A stretch of 16,234 nt of DNA from contig CP070758.1 of assembly GCA_020348925.1 (NCBI GenBank), positions 4,827,215 to 4,843,448 on the forward strand, given 5' to 3'. Positions 1 through 6,873 of the stretch are shown piece after piece. The stretch comes from Gemmatimonadota bacterium. GTDB taxonomy: Bacteria > JBHIER01 > G020348925. Numbering within the stretch: position 1 is the stretch's first letter; every line of letters starts with the position of its first letter. The notes beneath the pieces are model-generated. The model did no database searches. It saw only the letters and a program-made list of their open reading frames with translations, and had not been told where the DNA came from. The translations under genes were made by a program, and so were the position numbers.

Positions 1-127
1 GATCTTTAGATTGGACTATCATATGAACCTCCATGAGAAAAAATGCAATGTTAAATGCGAATATAAACCACAATCCTCATGGGGTCAAATGATACGAACA
101 TGAAGTAATTTCAATTGGTGTTGAAAA

Positions 128-658
128 ATGTATAAATCTGATTGGGAACTCTATGAGTTATTACTTCGAGAGGTTCAATATATGCACCAACGGTGGATTG
201 ATAACTTTCGTATTATTATCACATTTAATTCAATCCTTTTACCAGGTATGTTTGCGATTTTTCTTCTCATAGCGAAGACAGATGAACTGTCTGTTCAGGC
301 TCAAAAAATAACTCCTTGGATACTGTTCATCCTATCCTTAGTTGGAGTTGTTGTTAATATTGTTGGTCTCGCCTTAACTAATAGGAACCACATCATCACC
401 GATCTTCGTAATAAAGAAATTGGGAAACTTGAGAAAAAATTTGGGGATGAATTATATTTTCATCCGTATCGTGAAGGACGCCTGTATTTAGAAGGAGAAG
501 TTGAGAAAGTTAAATCAATGCAAGATGAAAAACATTGCAAGCTCTGGATAGGAAAATTACGAGGTTATTGCGGATATTTAATTCTCGGAATTTTTTTCAC
601 TATTGTCTACTTAGCTATTTTGCTATATATATTGTTCGGTTTAAAACTTAATTGTTGA
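128..658 (+). CDS. Small three-helix membrane protein, function unknown
   Basis: This 176-residue protein is not assigned to a named family. An amphipathic N-terminal helix (about 7-28, rich in charged and aromatic residues) leads into two hydrophobic segments at about 29-50 and 63-84. A charged, probably helical cytoplasmic stretch follows (85-145), then a third hydrophobic segment at about 149-172. There is no signal peptide, so it is probably an inner-membrane protein. The layout, a short N-terminal helix, a TM hairpin and a cytosolic helical part, recalls SLATT-type or RipA-like small membrane proteins, but this is resemblance only. The ATG at 128 follows an A-rich stretch with no good Shine-Dalgarno. 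The next gene starts 29 nt after its stop on the same strand, so the two are probably co-transcribed. Both are AT-richer than most of the window. That it is a real gene is well supported; its function is open. Confidence 0.75.
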   Translation: MYKSDWELYELLLREVQYMHQRWIDNFRIIITFNSILLPGMFAIFLLIAKTDELSVQAQKITPWILFILSLVGVVVNIVGLALTNRNHIITDLRNKEIGKLEKKFGDELYFHPYREGRLYLEGEVEKVKSMQDEKHCKLWIGKLRGYCGYLILGIFFTIVYLAILLYILFGLKLNC

Positions 659-687
659 TTTAATCACCGTATGATATTTTTTAATCT

Positions 688-1788
688 ATGGCTAATAAAA
701 TTGATCCCGGTATTATAAATCGCATTGTTTATGCTAAGTACTTGTTTTGGCAGGGCAACGAAGTTCTTGATAAATCGTCTCCTTCCGCAGATGGATTAGC
801 GGTCTTAAGTTATCAGGATGCGGTTGAAATGCTCTTGCGTGCCGTTGCTGAGCAACTAAATGCAAGTATTAAAGAACAAGCTTCTTTTGACCAAATTATC
901 GAAAAAATAGATAGTGCCCCTTTAAATACGCAAAATTATCAGATACCATACCGAACTTCATTAAATCAGTTAAATAAAGCCAGAGTGAATTTTAAGCATT
1001 TTGGTCTTTTACCAAAAACAGTAGATGTCCAAAAATTCAGACGTGATCTTGAATTAGTGTTTCGGGATATAGTTTTTTCTTTTTTCAACCTCAATTTTGA
1101 TGAAATTTCATTAGTCGAACTTATTAAGCATCATAGAATAAAGAACCATTTAAAAAAAGCAGAAAAAAGTCTCTCTTCAAACAACTTTGGCGATTCTATT
1201 CTTTTTGCTGCAAAAGCATATACTTTATTGTTTGGATACAATCGAAGCCTTGATCTCGGTATAGATACTTTTACAAGAGTAGAAGATGAAAATATTGATT
1301 ATGTATTTCAAATGATGAAGAGGCAACTTGAAGAACATCAATTACAAATTGATATTTTAAAATATGGAATCGATTTGGCCGACTACCACTATTTTAAGTC
1401 AATTATACCATTAGTCCAGCTTAATGCAGCAGCAATGTTCTTGGTCACCTATATTGGTGAATATGAAGACAAAAATACATTTGAGAACGCCCAGTTTTGC
1501 CTTCGATTTGTTACAGATTCTGCCCTTAAAATTCAGCAGTATCCACAATTGCAAGAAGGTCACTTCTTCCGTGAATATAGGAAATTTGAGGTTCTGAAGG
1601 ATACTGACATCATAGTATATCCTGATGGGGAAAGTGTTGAAATCATAAGGAGGGCAGAGAAAGGTGAGATACTTTCGGGATTCCATGAGAGCCACGACAT
1701 TGAAGGTTATATAGCAATTCTACAAGACAATGAGCGAGCATATCTGGCTAAAGATGCGGTAAGGGAAATACCTCAAGACAAAGAATAG
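688..1788 (+). CDS. Helical protein with HEPN-like R-x4-H motif and C-terminal SH3-like domain
   Basis: This 366-residue soluble protein has no signal peptide or membrane segment. The first ~135 residues look like a HEPN-type helical domain: a helix at about 38-58 with the pattern common to HEPN proteins, then R99-x4-H104 (RVNFKH, followed by FG) at the end of a second helix. In HEPN ribonucleases R-x4-6-H is the catalytic motif. A second mostly helical unit (about 145-300) may be a diverged repeat; I see no R-x4-H in it. The last ~60 residues (305-362) are beta-rich, with the spacing of a bacterial SH3-like domain (a charged KGE turn and a final YLAKDAV strand). It lies 29 nt after a small membrane-protein gene, so membrane protein plus HEPN protein may act together in stress or phage response. 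That role is inference. It could instead be a nucleic-acid or protein-binding protein with no nuclease activity. No clear ribosome-binding site precedes the ATG. Confidence 0.75.
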   Translation: MANKIDPGIINRIVYAKYLFWQGNEVLDKSSPSADGLAVLSYQDAVEMLLRAVAEQLNASIKEQASFDQIIEKIDSAPLNTQNYQIPYRTSLNQLNKARVNFKHFGLLPKTVDVQKFRRDLELVFRDIVFSFFNLNFDEISLVELIKHHRIKNHLKKAEKSLSSNNFGDSILFAAKAYTLLFGYNRSLDLGIDTFTRVEDENIDYVFQMMKRQLEEHQLQIDILKYGIDLADYHYFKSIIPLVQLNAAAMFLVTYIGEYEDKNTFENAQFCLRFVTDSALKIQQYPQLQEGHFFREYRKFEVLKDTDIIVYPDGESVEIIRRAEKGEILSGFHESHDIEGYIAILQDNERAYLAKDAVREIPQDKE

Positions 1789-2051
1789 TGGAAGACTTGA
1801 ATGATTTTCATCAAGGGAAAACTGATCGATTGACAACAGTATCCAGATCAGAGAAGGAGAAAAAATCTTGACAAGGGCAGTACAATTGCTTTTATTACAT
1901 TCGATTTTAAATTCACAAAGGGGACAGACTAAATATGGAATTTCAACCGGACAAAGTCTCGAATAGTGTGAGAAAAAAACTCTCTGAGCCATATAAAACT
2001 ATGCAATGTTTCAGGGGAAACTTCTCAGTCTGGGAGCTTCGAAGATATTAC
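1789..2051. other. Intergenic stretch before the structured leader
   Basis: No credible gene is visible here. It is AT-rich and holds only small imperfect hairpins, such as the GTTTC/GGAAAC pair near 2008-2022. The string AAAGGGGACAGACT at 1917-1930 resembles sequence often seen beside REP-associated or IS200-like transposase genes, but no transposase or clear repeat flanks it. No convincing terminator for the upstream gene was found. Confidence 0.5.
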
Positions 2052-2080
2052 TTGACAGATACACCTTAATATGGTATATT
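2052..2080 (+). promoter_or_regulatory. Sigma70-type promoter of the structured leader
   Basis: A perfect TTGACA (2052-2057) is followed, after exactly 17 nt, by TATATT (2075-2080), which matches TATAAT at five of six positions. Transcription would start near 2087, about 430 nt before the ATG of the surface hydrolase gene. The same arrangement, TTGACA-17-TATGTT, occurs at 6426-6454 before a homologous leader, which strengthens the call. Confidence 0.75.
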
Positions 2081-2231
2081 ACAATACATAGTGAATCTGC
2101 TGTTAAACTGTTGAAGTGAACTGGAAAGTGATGTTAATCCTGATTTAGTCAAATTACCAATTATTCTCCTGGTTTATCTCCTTAATCCACATCTGGTTCT
2201 GATTTCTAAATAAAGAATTATTCATGAGATG

Positions 2232-2258
2232 CGAAGATGGTCACGGCTGCTATCTTCG
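2232..2258 (+). other. Stem-loop 1, loop TCACGGCTG
   Basis: CGAAGAT (2232-2238) pairs with ATCTTCG (2252-2258), extended inward by G2239-T2251 (wobble) and G2240-C2250. This leaves the nine-base loop TCACGGCTG at 2241-2249. The equivalent hairpin in the second leader is AAAAATG/CATTTTT at 6611-6634. Aligned position by position, two G-C pairs in this stem become A-T pairs there. Confidence 0.65.
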
Positions 2259-2260
2259 TG

Positions 2261-2283
2261 TCGGGGGTCATGGCTGTCTCCGA
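2261..2283 (+). other. Stem-loop 2, loop TCATGGCTG
   Basis: TCGGGGG (2261-2267) pairs with TCTCCGA (2277-2283), including two G-U pairs, and closes the nine-base loop TCATGGCTG at 2268-2276. It differs from the loop of the hairpin just before it at one base and starts only three nt after that hairpin ends. Confidence 0.65.
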
Positions 2284-2372
2284 GTAAATGAATCCTGTAG
2301 TGAAAGGAGGATTTTTCAGCAGGACAATTAAATTGACTTGATATTATTTGAAGATATCAAGTGACAGCGGGT

Positions 2373-2401
2373 GGGGACCTGGTTATGGCTGCCAGCTCTC
2401 C
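2373..2401 (+). other. Stem-loop 3, loop TTATGGCTG
   Basis: CTGG (2379-2382) pairs with CCAG (2392-2395) around the nine-base loop TTATGGCTG (2383-2391). Beyond a single C-C mismatch the stem continues with GGGGA (2373-2377) against TCTCC (2397-2401), including one G-U pair. The loop differs from that of stem-loop 2 at one base although the stems are unrelated in sequence, so the loop itself appears to be what is conserved. Confidence 0.65.
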
Positions 2402-2425
2402 GTTGAGGTTATGAACGCCTCTTGT

Positions 2426-2469
2426 ACGCTCTTTATGCTCATTGCAAAATGAGTGAGGGAGCGTTTTTT
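2426..2469 (+). terminator. Intrinsic terminator just upstream of the hydrolase gene
   Basis: ACGCTC (2426-2431) pairs with GAGCGT (2459-2464), and an inner CTCAT/ATGAG helix (2438-2442 with 2449-2453) stacks within it. A run of six T (2464-2469) follows directly. The polarity fits the + strand only, since the other side lacks a T-run. Placed 50 nt before the ATG at 2520, it can either end a separate small RNA or act as an attenuator. Confidence 0.75.
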
Positions 2470-2519
2470 GTTCTTTGAGGACACAAACAGTCTGTAGTCA
2501 ATATTGGAAAGAAACCGAG

Positions 2520-5500
2520 ATGTTCAAGAAGATTTTGATTCTGATAGGAATCATTGGAGGGATGGGCATGGCTCTGGTAGCTGATGAGATCGAGATCCAG
2601 GTACCTCAAAATGGTCAAACAATGAACATTCCTTCATTGGAAGAGAGAGTCAATCAGAGGCGTTTGCTGCAGACAGAAGGTCCAAGTGATATGTATTCCA
2701 TCGAGTTCAACAAACCCATGACCCATCTCAATTCCACTGAGCTGGATTCCTTTATTGTTGCTACGATGGATGAATATCATATCCCCGGATTGGGTGCTTG
2801 CGTAGTCAAAGACGGCCAAATCATCTGGACCGGGGGGTACGGTTACGCCAATATTGAAGGCAATGTCGAAGTCGCAGATACGACTGTTTTTTATCAGGCA
2901 TCTATTTCCAAAACCATCACGGGAACTGCTTTGATGCAACTCTGGGAAGATAGTCTTTTCGGATTAGATGACGATATTGATGACTATTTGCCATTCGAAG
3001 TGAACCATCCCCTTTACCCCGATGATCCTATCACTTTTCGGATGCTTCTAACTCACACATCAGCCATTAAGGACAATTATTGGGGTGCCATGGCACCAGT
3101 GATTGTCCAGGGAGACTCTCCGATACCCTTGGGAGAGTACCTTGAGGATTATTTTGTTCCGGGAGGGACATATTACGACCCAGACGAGAACTTCCAATCC
3201 TGGCGTCCAGGAAGCGTTCATATATATAGTAATCTGGGTATTTGTTTAGCTGGCTATCTGGTGGAAGCGATCACAGGCATTCCTTTCGACGAGTATTGCC
3301 GGGATTCCATTTTCATACCATTGGGAATGAATGAAACTGCCTGGTTTCTGGCCGATCTGGACACCAATAACATTGCCATGCCATATACTTATATTGAACA
3401 GAGCGATAAATATATCCCTTACGGGTACTATGGCCTCCCCTGGTATCCCTCAACAATGTTGATGACCAGCGCGCCTCAGCTTGGCCGCTTCCTGGCCGCT
3501 TACATGCAGTGGGGAGAACTGGATGGCCAACGAATCCTGGACAGCACCACAGTCGAATTGATGATCACACCTCAGATTTCCTGGGTTGGACTGACTTGGT
3601 TTCGGGGCTATTTGACGACTGAGCACCATAGTAACGTGCTTGTCTGGGGACATGAAGGCAGTTACATCGGGGTCCGCACGATTATGTATTACGCGCCGGT
3701 GGAAAAAATAGGCGTTTTGGTCTTGGCCAACTTAGAGACTGAGAGTGGTTTGTGGCCTATTTTTGACAAACTCTTCGACTTTGCAGCACCTGTTGACCCG
3801 AATATCGCCCTGTCGGCTACCAGTTATGATTACGGGGATGTGCCGATAGGAAGTTCCATCGACTGGGTATTCGCTATTTCCAATGATGGAGCTGCTGATT
3901 TGGTGATTACCCAAATCACTTCCGACCATTCCGACTTTGTGATAACATCTCCGGTCTTTCCTAGGACGGTCCCACCCGGAGGCGAGATCAGTGTAATGGT
4001 CACCTATACTCCATCAAACGTTGGCACGATGGAGGGCCAACTCAGTATCATCAGTAATGATCCCGATGAGCCTATTGTAATAGTGGCTTTGCAAGGCGAG
4101 GGAGTAAAACCGCCAGACATTTCGGTTTCTCCAGATTCGTTGAGTGAGGATCTGTTCAAGGGCAATACAACAACCCAGACACTTACAATTTCCAATACAG
4201 GTAGAAGTGATTTGACTTTTGATATCTGGACAGAAGGACAAAATCAACAATATGCTCTAGAGTTTGATGGTATAAATGATTATGTTGGTATTTCGAATGG
4301 GGGGGGTATTGCAGGTCTGGATGAGGGAACAATAGCTTTGTGGGTTAAATGGATAGGCAAGCAAGATCATGGCAGTCCTGGATATGGTGTAGTATTGGGT
4401 AGGCAAAAGGATTACGTATTTACTAATCAAGTTATTACACTATCTTCAGATGATCCAAATTCTGCAATGGTAATGTGGTATCCTTATACAGCTTTTGATG
4501 TTGCCATTACTTCGTCTACACCAGTGGGCAACGAACTTTGGAGATATATTGTCATAACATATTCATCTGGTAATCATAAACTATACATTGATGGAGAATT
4601 AGATGGAACTTCTGACATGTATGGTTCTGTGAACTCTGACATTGGTGTTCCTCTTACAATAGGTGCTGGTATAGATGATATTGGTTCATACTCAAGAAGC
4701 CATATAGATGAAGTGGCAATCTGGAACATAGTACGCACCCAACCTGAAATCCAAGCGGATATGCATCGGGAAATCTCAGCCGGCGAACTGGGATTAGTGG
4801 GTTATTGGCGATTTAACGAAGGTTCAGGTATTACAGTCTTCGACCAGACACCCAACGGCAACAACGGTGTACTCCACGGAGGGGTTACATGGGTGATCTC
4901 CTCCGCACCCATCACGGCTACTTGGTTATCTCTAGCACCCACTTCGGGCATCGTACCGGTGGATTCATTAATGGATATTGAAGTCACCTTTGATGCTACA
5001 GGTCTGGATGGTGGCGATTATTATGCTTGTGTCGTGGTTTCCAGTAACGATCCGGACGAACCAGAAGTGATCATTCACCTCCATCTGAGGGTTGAGGCGA
5101 GTAGGGTCATTGTCAGTGTACCTACTATCGGTTCTCTGCCAGGAGATACAGCTCAAGTCTCACTTGATATGGATAATCTGACGTGGCTTGCTACGTCTAT
5201 CGGTAGTTTCGAAACGGAGCTTGGCTTTGATAATAGTCTTTTGGAATTGGTTGGGATAGTCCCCGGAGAACGCGTCCAACATCTGGGCATATTTGAATGG
5301 AGTCTACTTGATCCAGGGATGGCAGCAATATCGATTTACGACACGACTGAGAATGTGATCGAACCCGGCTCAGGTGCGGTTGTGGAGATGTCCTTTGTAG
5401 TGAATGCTGCAGCTACTTTCGGAGCCAACGCCACGATCACAATTGTGAATGCTACACTGACAGATGAAAGTGGAGATACTCTTGCCGTTGAGTCTTTAAA

Positions 5501-6125
5501 TGGCATGATCAGCGTCGGGCTGAAAGGCGATGTCAACGCCGATGGACAGATCAATATTGTCGACGCCCTTATTGCAGTGAACATCCTGCTGGAGATTATG
5601 GTGCCCACCGATTACGAAGGTTGGGCGGCAGATTGCAATGGCGACGGCCAAGCCAACGTTTTGGATGTGGTTGGAATTGTGAATGTGATTTTGGGCCTTG
5701 GCGAGTGTGTACCGGGTATCTGCAAGTCCGAGTTGACCCCCGAGGCAATGGAGTTCATGAAGTTGTTGGAACCTTACTTCTCTGCTGCCGACTTCACTGA
5801 GTTTATGGCCTTGGTCAAAGCGGAGGTAGAAGCTCCGGCTGAGTATAGTCTGGTGCAGAACTATCCCAATCCGTTCAATGCGCATACAGATATCAGATAC
5901 CAGATAGCAGATGTCACCTCACCAGTCTACACTACTCTGAAAATATACAATATCCTTGGCCAGGAAGTGCGGACCGTTGTGGATGAAGTCAAAGAATCTG
6001 GCTATCACTCTGTCACCTGGGATGGAGAGGATCAGTTCGGAAATGGTGTGGCCAGTGGTGTCTACTTCTACCAGCTTAAAGTCGGGGACCTGACGGCAAC
6101 CAAATGCATGGTTCTCATGAAGTAG
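2520..6125 (+). CDS. Exported multidomain serine hydrolase (beta-lactamase/PBP4* fold) with LamG, cohesin, dockerin and sorting domain
   Basis: This 1201-residue protein starts at the ATG giving a signal peptide (MFKKILILIGIIGGMGMA, then a polar stretch); the frame stays open to a TTG at 2475, but that adds a non-signal-like extension. Residues ~65-410 are a PF00144-type serine hydrolase: SISK (128-131, the S-x-x-K nucleophile motif), YSN (236-238) and HEG (378-380) in place of the class C KTG. Family members include D-peptidases, esterases and beta-lactamases; the substrate cannot be told. An ASPM/HYDIN-type Ig domain follows (430-526), then an Ig-like domain split into 533-573 and 801-860 by a LamG jelly-roll (578-790). 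Next come a cohesin-like domain (~861-1000), a type I dockerin with two D-x-N-x-D-G calcium loops (1001-1063) and a T9SS-like sorting tail (1109-1201). It is probably surface-anchored or secreted. The enzyme call is firm; antibiotic resistance is not implied. Confidence 0.88.
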   Translation: MFKKILILIGIIGGMGMALVADEIEIQVPQNGQTMNIPSLEERVNQRRLLQTEGPSDMYSIEFNKPMTHLNSTELDSFIVATMDEYHIPGLGACVVKDGQIIWTGGYGYANIEGNVEVADTTVFYQASISKTITGTALMQLWEDSLFGLDDDIDDYLPFEVNHPLYPDDPITFRMLLTHTSAIKDNYWGAMAPVIVQGDSPIPLGEYLEDYFVPGGTYYDPDENFQSWRPGSVHIYSNLGICLAGYLVEAITGIPFDEYCRDSIFIPLGMNETAWFLADLDTNNIAMPYTYIEQSDKYIPYGYYGLPWYPSTMLMTSAPQLGRFLAAYMQWGELDGQRILDSTTVELMITPQISWVGLTWFRGYLTTEHHSNVLVWGHEGSYIGVRTIMYYAPVEKIGVLVLANLETESGLWPIFDKLFDFAAPVDPNIALSATSYDYGDVPIGSSIDWVFAISNDGAADLVITQITSDHSDFVITSPVFPRTVPPGGEISVMVTYTPSNVGTMEGQLSIISNDPDEPIVIVALQGEGVKPPDISVSPDSLSEDLFKGNTTTQTLTISNTGRSDLTFDIWTEGQNQQYALEFDGINDYVGISNGGGIAGLDEGTIALWVKWIGKQDHGSPGYGVVLGRQKDYVFTNQVITLSSDDPNSAMVMWYPYTAFDVAITSSTPVGNELWRYIVITYSSGNHKLYIDGELDGTSDMYGSVNSDIGVPLTIGAGIDDIGSYSRSHIDEVAIWNIVRTQPEIQADMHREISAGELGLVGYWRFNEGSGITVFDQTPNGNNGVLHGGVTWVISSAPITATWLSLAPTSGIVPVDSLMDIEVTFDATGLDGGDYYACVVVSSNDPDEPEVIIHLHLRVEASRVIVSVPTIGSLPGDTAQVSLDMDNLTWLATSIGSFETELGFDNSLLELVGIVPGERVQHLGIFEWSLLDPGMAAISIYDTTENVIEPGSGAVVEMSFVVNAAATFGANATITIVNATLTDESGDTLAVESLNGMISVGLKGDVNADGQINIVDALIAVNILLEIMVPTDYEGWAADCNGDGQANVLDVVGIVNVILGLGECVPGICKSELTPEAMEFMKLLEPYFSAADFTEFMALVKAEVEAPAEYSLVQNYPNPFNAHTDIRYQIADVTSPVYTTLKIYNILGQEVRTVVDEVKESGYHSVTWDGEDQFGNGVASGVYFYQLKVGDLTATKCMVLMK
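4251..4892 (+). other. LamG module inserted within an Ig-like domain
   Basis: The segment encodes a LamG/concanavalin-like jelly roll (it starts YALEFDGINDYV and ends near GYWRFNEGSG). It interrupts an Ig-like domain whose two halves (ISVSPDSL ... SDLTFDI and WLSLAPTSG ... VVVSSNDPDEPE) would join directly. Hand counts give 37% GC at 4251-4310 and 32% at 4561-4620, against 52% at 4741-4800, with an abrupt change near 4735. A run of eight G lies at 4299-4306. Such modules usually bind glycans or proteins; the ligand is unknown. Confidence 0.65.
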
Positions 6126-6425
6126 AGTGAAATCCTTGTTGATTGACGATGGACCATCTCGAATTCGATCACTTGGCGACTCTTTTTGCTACGACGTGGC
6201 CAGAAATCAGGGGTAATTTCTGTGGTTCTTATGAGAAACATTGATTTCACTATTAAAACCAAAAGTAATGTTATATTTGATAATAAAAACATTTAGGAGA
6301 AATTATCGCGATTTACTTAAAAATGTAGCGAATGTTATAAGAATTCATCACATTGATTATTAATAAATTAATGAATGTTTTTAACGAAGTATTTTAATAT
6401 GTGTATGAGAGGCGCACTAAAGCAC
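6126..6425. other. Intergenic stretch after the hydrolase gene
   Basis: No gene is visible. A stem-loop at 6200-6225 (CCAGAAAT pairing with ATTTCTGTGG, one bulged T) is followed only by TTCTT, so it is at best a weak terminator for the hydrolase gene. The rest is AT-rich and unstructured to the eye. Confidence 0.45.
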
Positions 6426-6454
6426 TTGACAGCCATAGAGAAGAATACTATGTT
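6426..6454 (+). promoter_or_regulatory. Sigma70-type promoter of the sensor operon
   Basis: TTGACA (6426-6431) and TATGTT (6449-6454) are 17 nt apart. The start site would lie near 6461, giving a leader of about 410 nt before the binding-protein gene. Position and flanks correspond to the promoter at 2052-2080. Confidence 0.65.
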
Positions 6455-6634
6455 AACATTTCCAATGTTTTAGTTGTTTACCTTTAAAAGTGAACTGATA
6501 CTTAGAGTTAATTCTGAACCGTCAATACTTAACTACTCGCCTGATCCGTCTGCTTCATCCATAACATCCTGGTTCTGATCTTTTAAAGAAATAATGTGTT
6601 CGCCATATGCAAAAATGGACCCGACGACATTTTT
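6426..6634 (+). repeat. Leader copy B, collinear with 2052-2258
   Basis: Shared blocks with copy A: TTGACA plus 17 nt; AAGTGAACTG at 6488-6497; GTTAATTCTGA at 6507-6517; GTCAA at 6521; TGGTTCTGAT at 6570-6579; then a hairpin AAAAATG (6611-6617)/CATTTTT (6628-6634). The hairpin loop, GACCCGACGA, differs from the TYAYGGCTG loops of copy A. Downstream of the hairpin I find no further similarity between the two leaders, and copy B has no obvious terminator. Confidence 0.7.
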
Positions 6635-6867
6635 AATCAATATTGGAATCAAACCTCACAAAACAATTACCAGATTCATCATTTGTACAGTCTCGTTGAA
6701 GGACCATCAAAATATAGATAAAGTAAATTCATAAATATTGTTCGTATTTTGAGATTTGACTTTCTTTGAGTGAAAGCTGAAGAGTATTGAACAAAACCTA
6801 ACTTACAGAAATGGCCCTAAGTGGTCATTATCCTATAAAGGATATAGTTTGAAAATCCAGTGAGGTA
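6635..6867 (+). promoter_or_regulatory. 3' part of the sensor-operon leader
   Basis: This is AT-rich and non-coding. Two small hairpins stand in tandem just before the ribosome-binding site: TGGCC/GGTCA (6812-6827, one G-U pair) and TATCC/GGATA with loop TATAAA (6829-6844). They could affect translation of the binding-protein gene, but nothing shows this directly. Confidence 0.35.
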
Positions 6868-6873
6868 ATGATT

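Larger units (their letters stand above)
2052..2258 (+). repeat. Leader copy A, collinear with 6426-6634
   Basis: This segment is a diverged duplicate of 6426-6634. Shared blocks lie at matching offsets: TTGACA with 17-nt spacing; AAGTGAACTG starting 34 nt after the -10 box in both copies; GTTAATYCTGA 19 nt further on in both; TGGTTCTGAT at 2194-2203, 114 nt past the -10 (116 in the other copy); and a stem-loop about 40 nt after that. In the stem-loop the two copies differ at paired positions, but pairing is kept. No open reading frame is shared, so the conservation is at the DNA or RNA level. Confidence 0.7.
2087..2469 (+). ncRNA. Structured leader RNA or independent ncRNA ending in a terminator
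   Basis: From the promoter's expected start to the terminator T-run is about 380 nt without a gene. The last 240 nt fold into consecutive stem-loops: 2232-2258, 2261-2283, 2293-2324 (TCCTG/CAGGA plus TGAAA/TTTCA), 2336-2362 (perfect ACTTGATAT/ATATCAAGT, nine-nt loop), 2373-2401, 2405-2421 (GAGG/CCTC, nine-nt loop) and the terminator hairpin 2426-2464. Three of them have loops reading TCACGGCTG, TCATGGCTG and TTATGGCTG. It matches no riboswitch or housekeeping RNA consensus that I know (tested by eye against c-di-GMP-I, SAM-I, FMN, TPP, guanidine, ZTP, tmRNA, RNase P and SRP). Because it ends 50 nt before the hydrolase start it may be an attenuating 5' leader; it could also be a free small RNA. 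Confidence 0.6.

Noticed and set aside
1917-1930. AAAGGGGACAGACT, like strings near REP-associated transposase genes
   Set aside because: A single short match without a transposase, inverted partner or repeat copy in the window; not enough for a mobile element.
1411-1992. Minus-strand open frames over and after the HEPN-like gene
   Set aside because: They are antisense to a better gene or lie in AT-rich intergenic DNA, with no recognisable domain or ribosome-binding site.
2087-2469. Known riboswitch, 6S RNA, tmRNA or RNase P RNA
   Set aside because: None of the conserved core sequences of these classes that I can recall is present.
2475-2519. TTG start extending the hydrolase by 15 residues
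   Set aside because: The extension is not signal-like and begins six nt after the terminator T-run; the ATG at 2520 gives a normal signal peptide.
2720-3760. Antibiotic-resistance beta-lactamase
   Set aside because: The fold and S-x-x-K fit, but HEG instead of KTG and the large surface-protein architecture fit a peptidase or esterase better.
5496-5885. 129-codon minus-strand open frame
   Set aside because: Antisense to the cohesin-dockerin part of the hydrolase gene, with no motif of its own.
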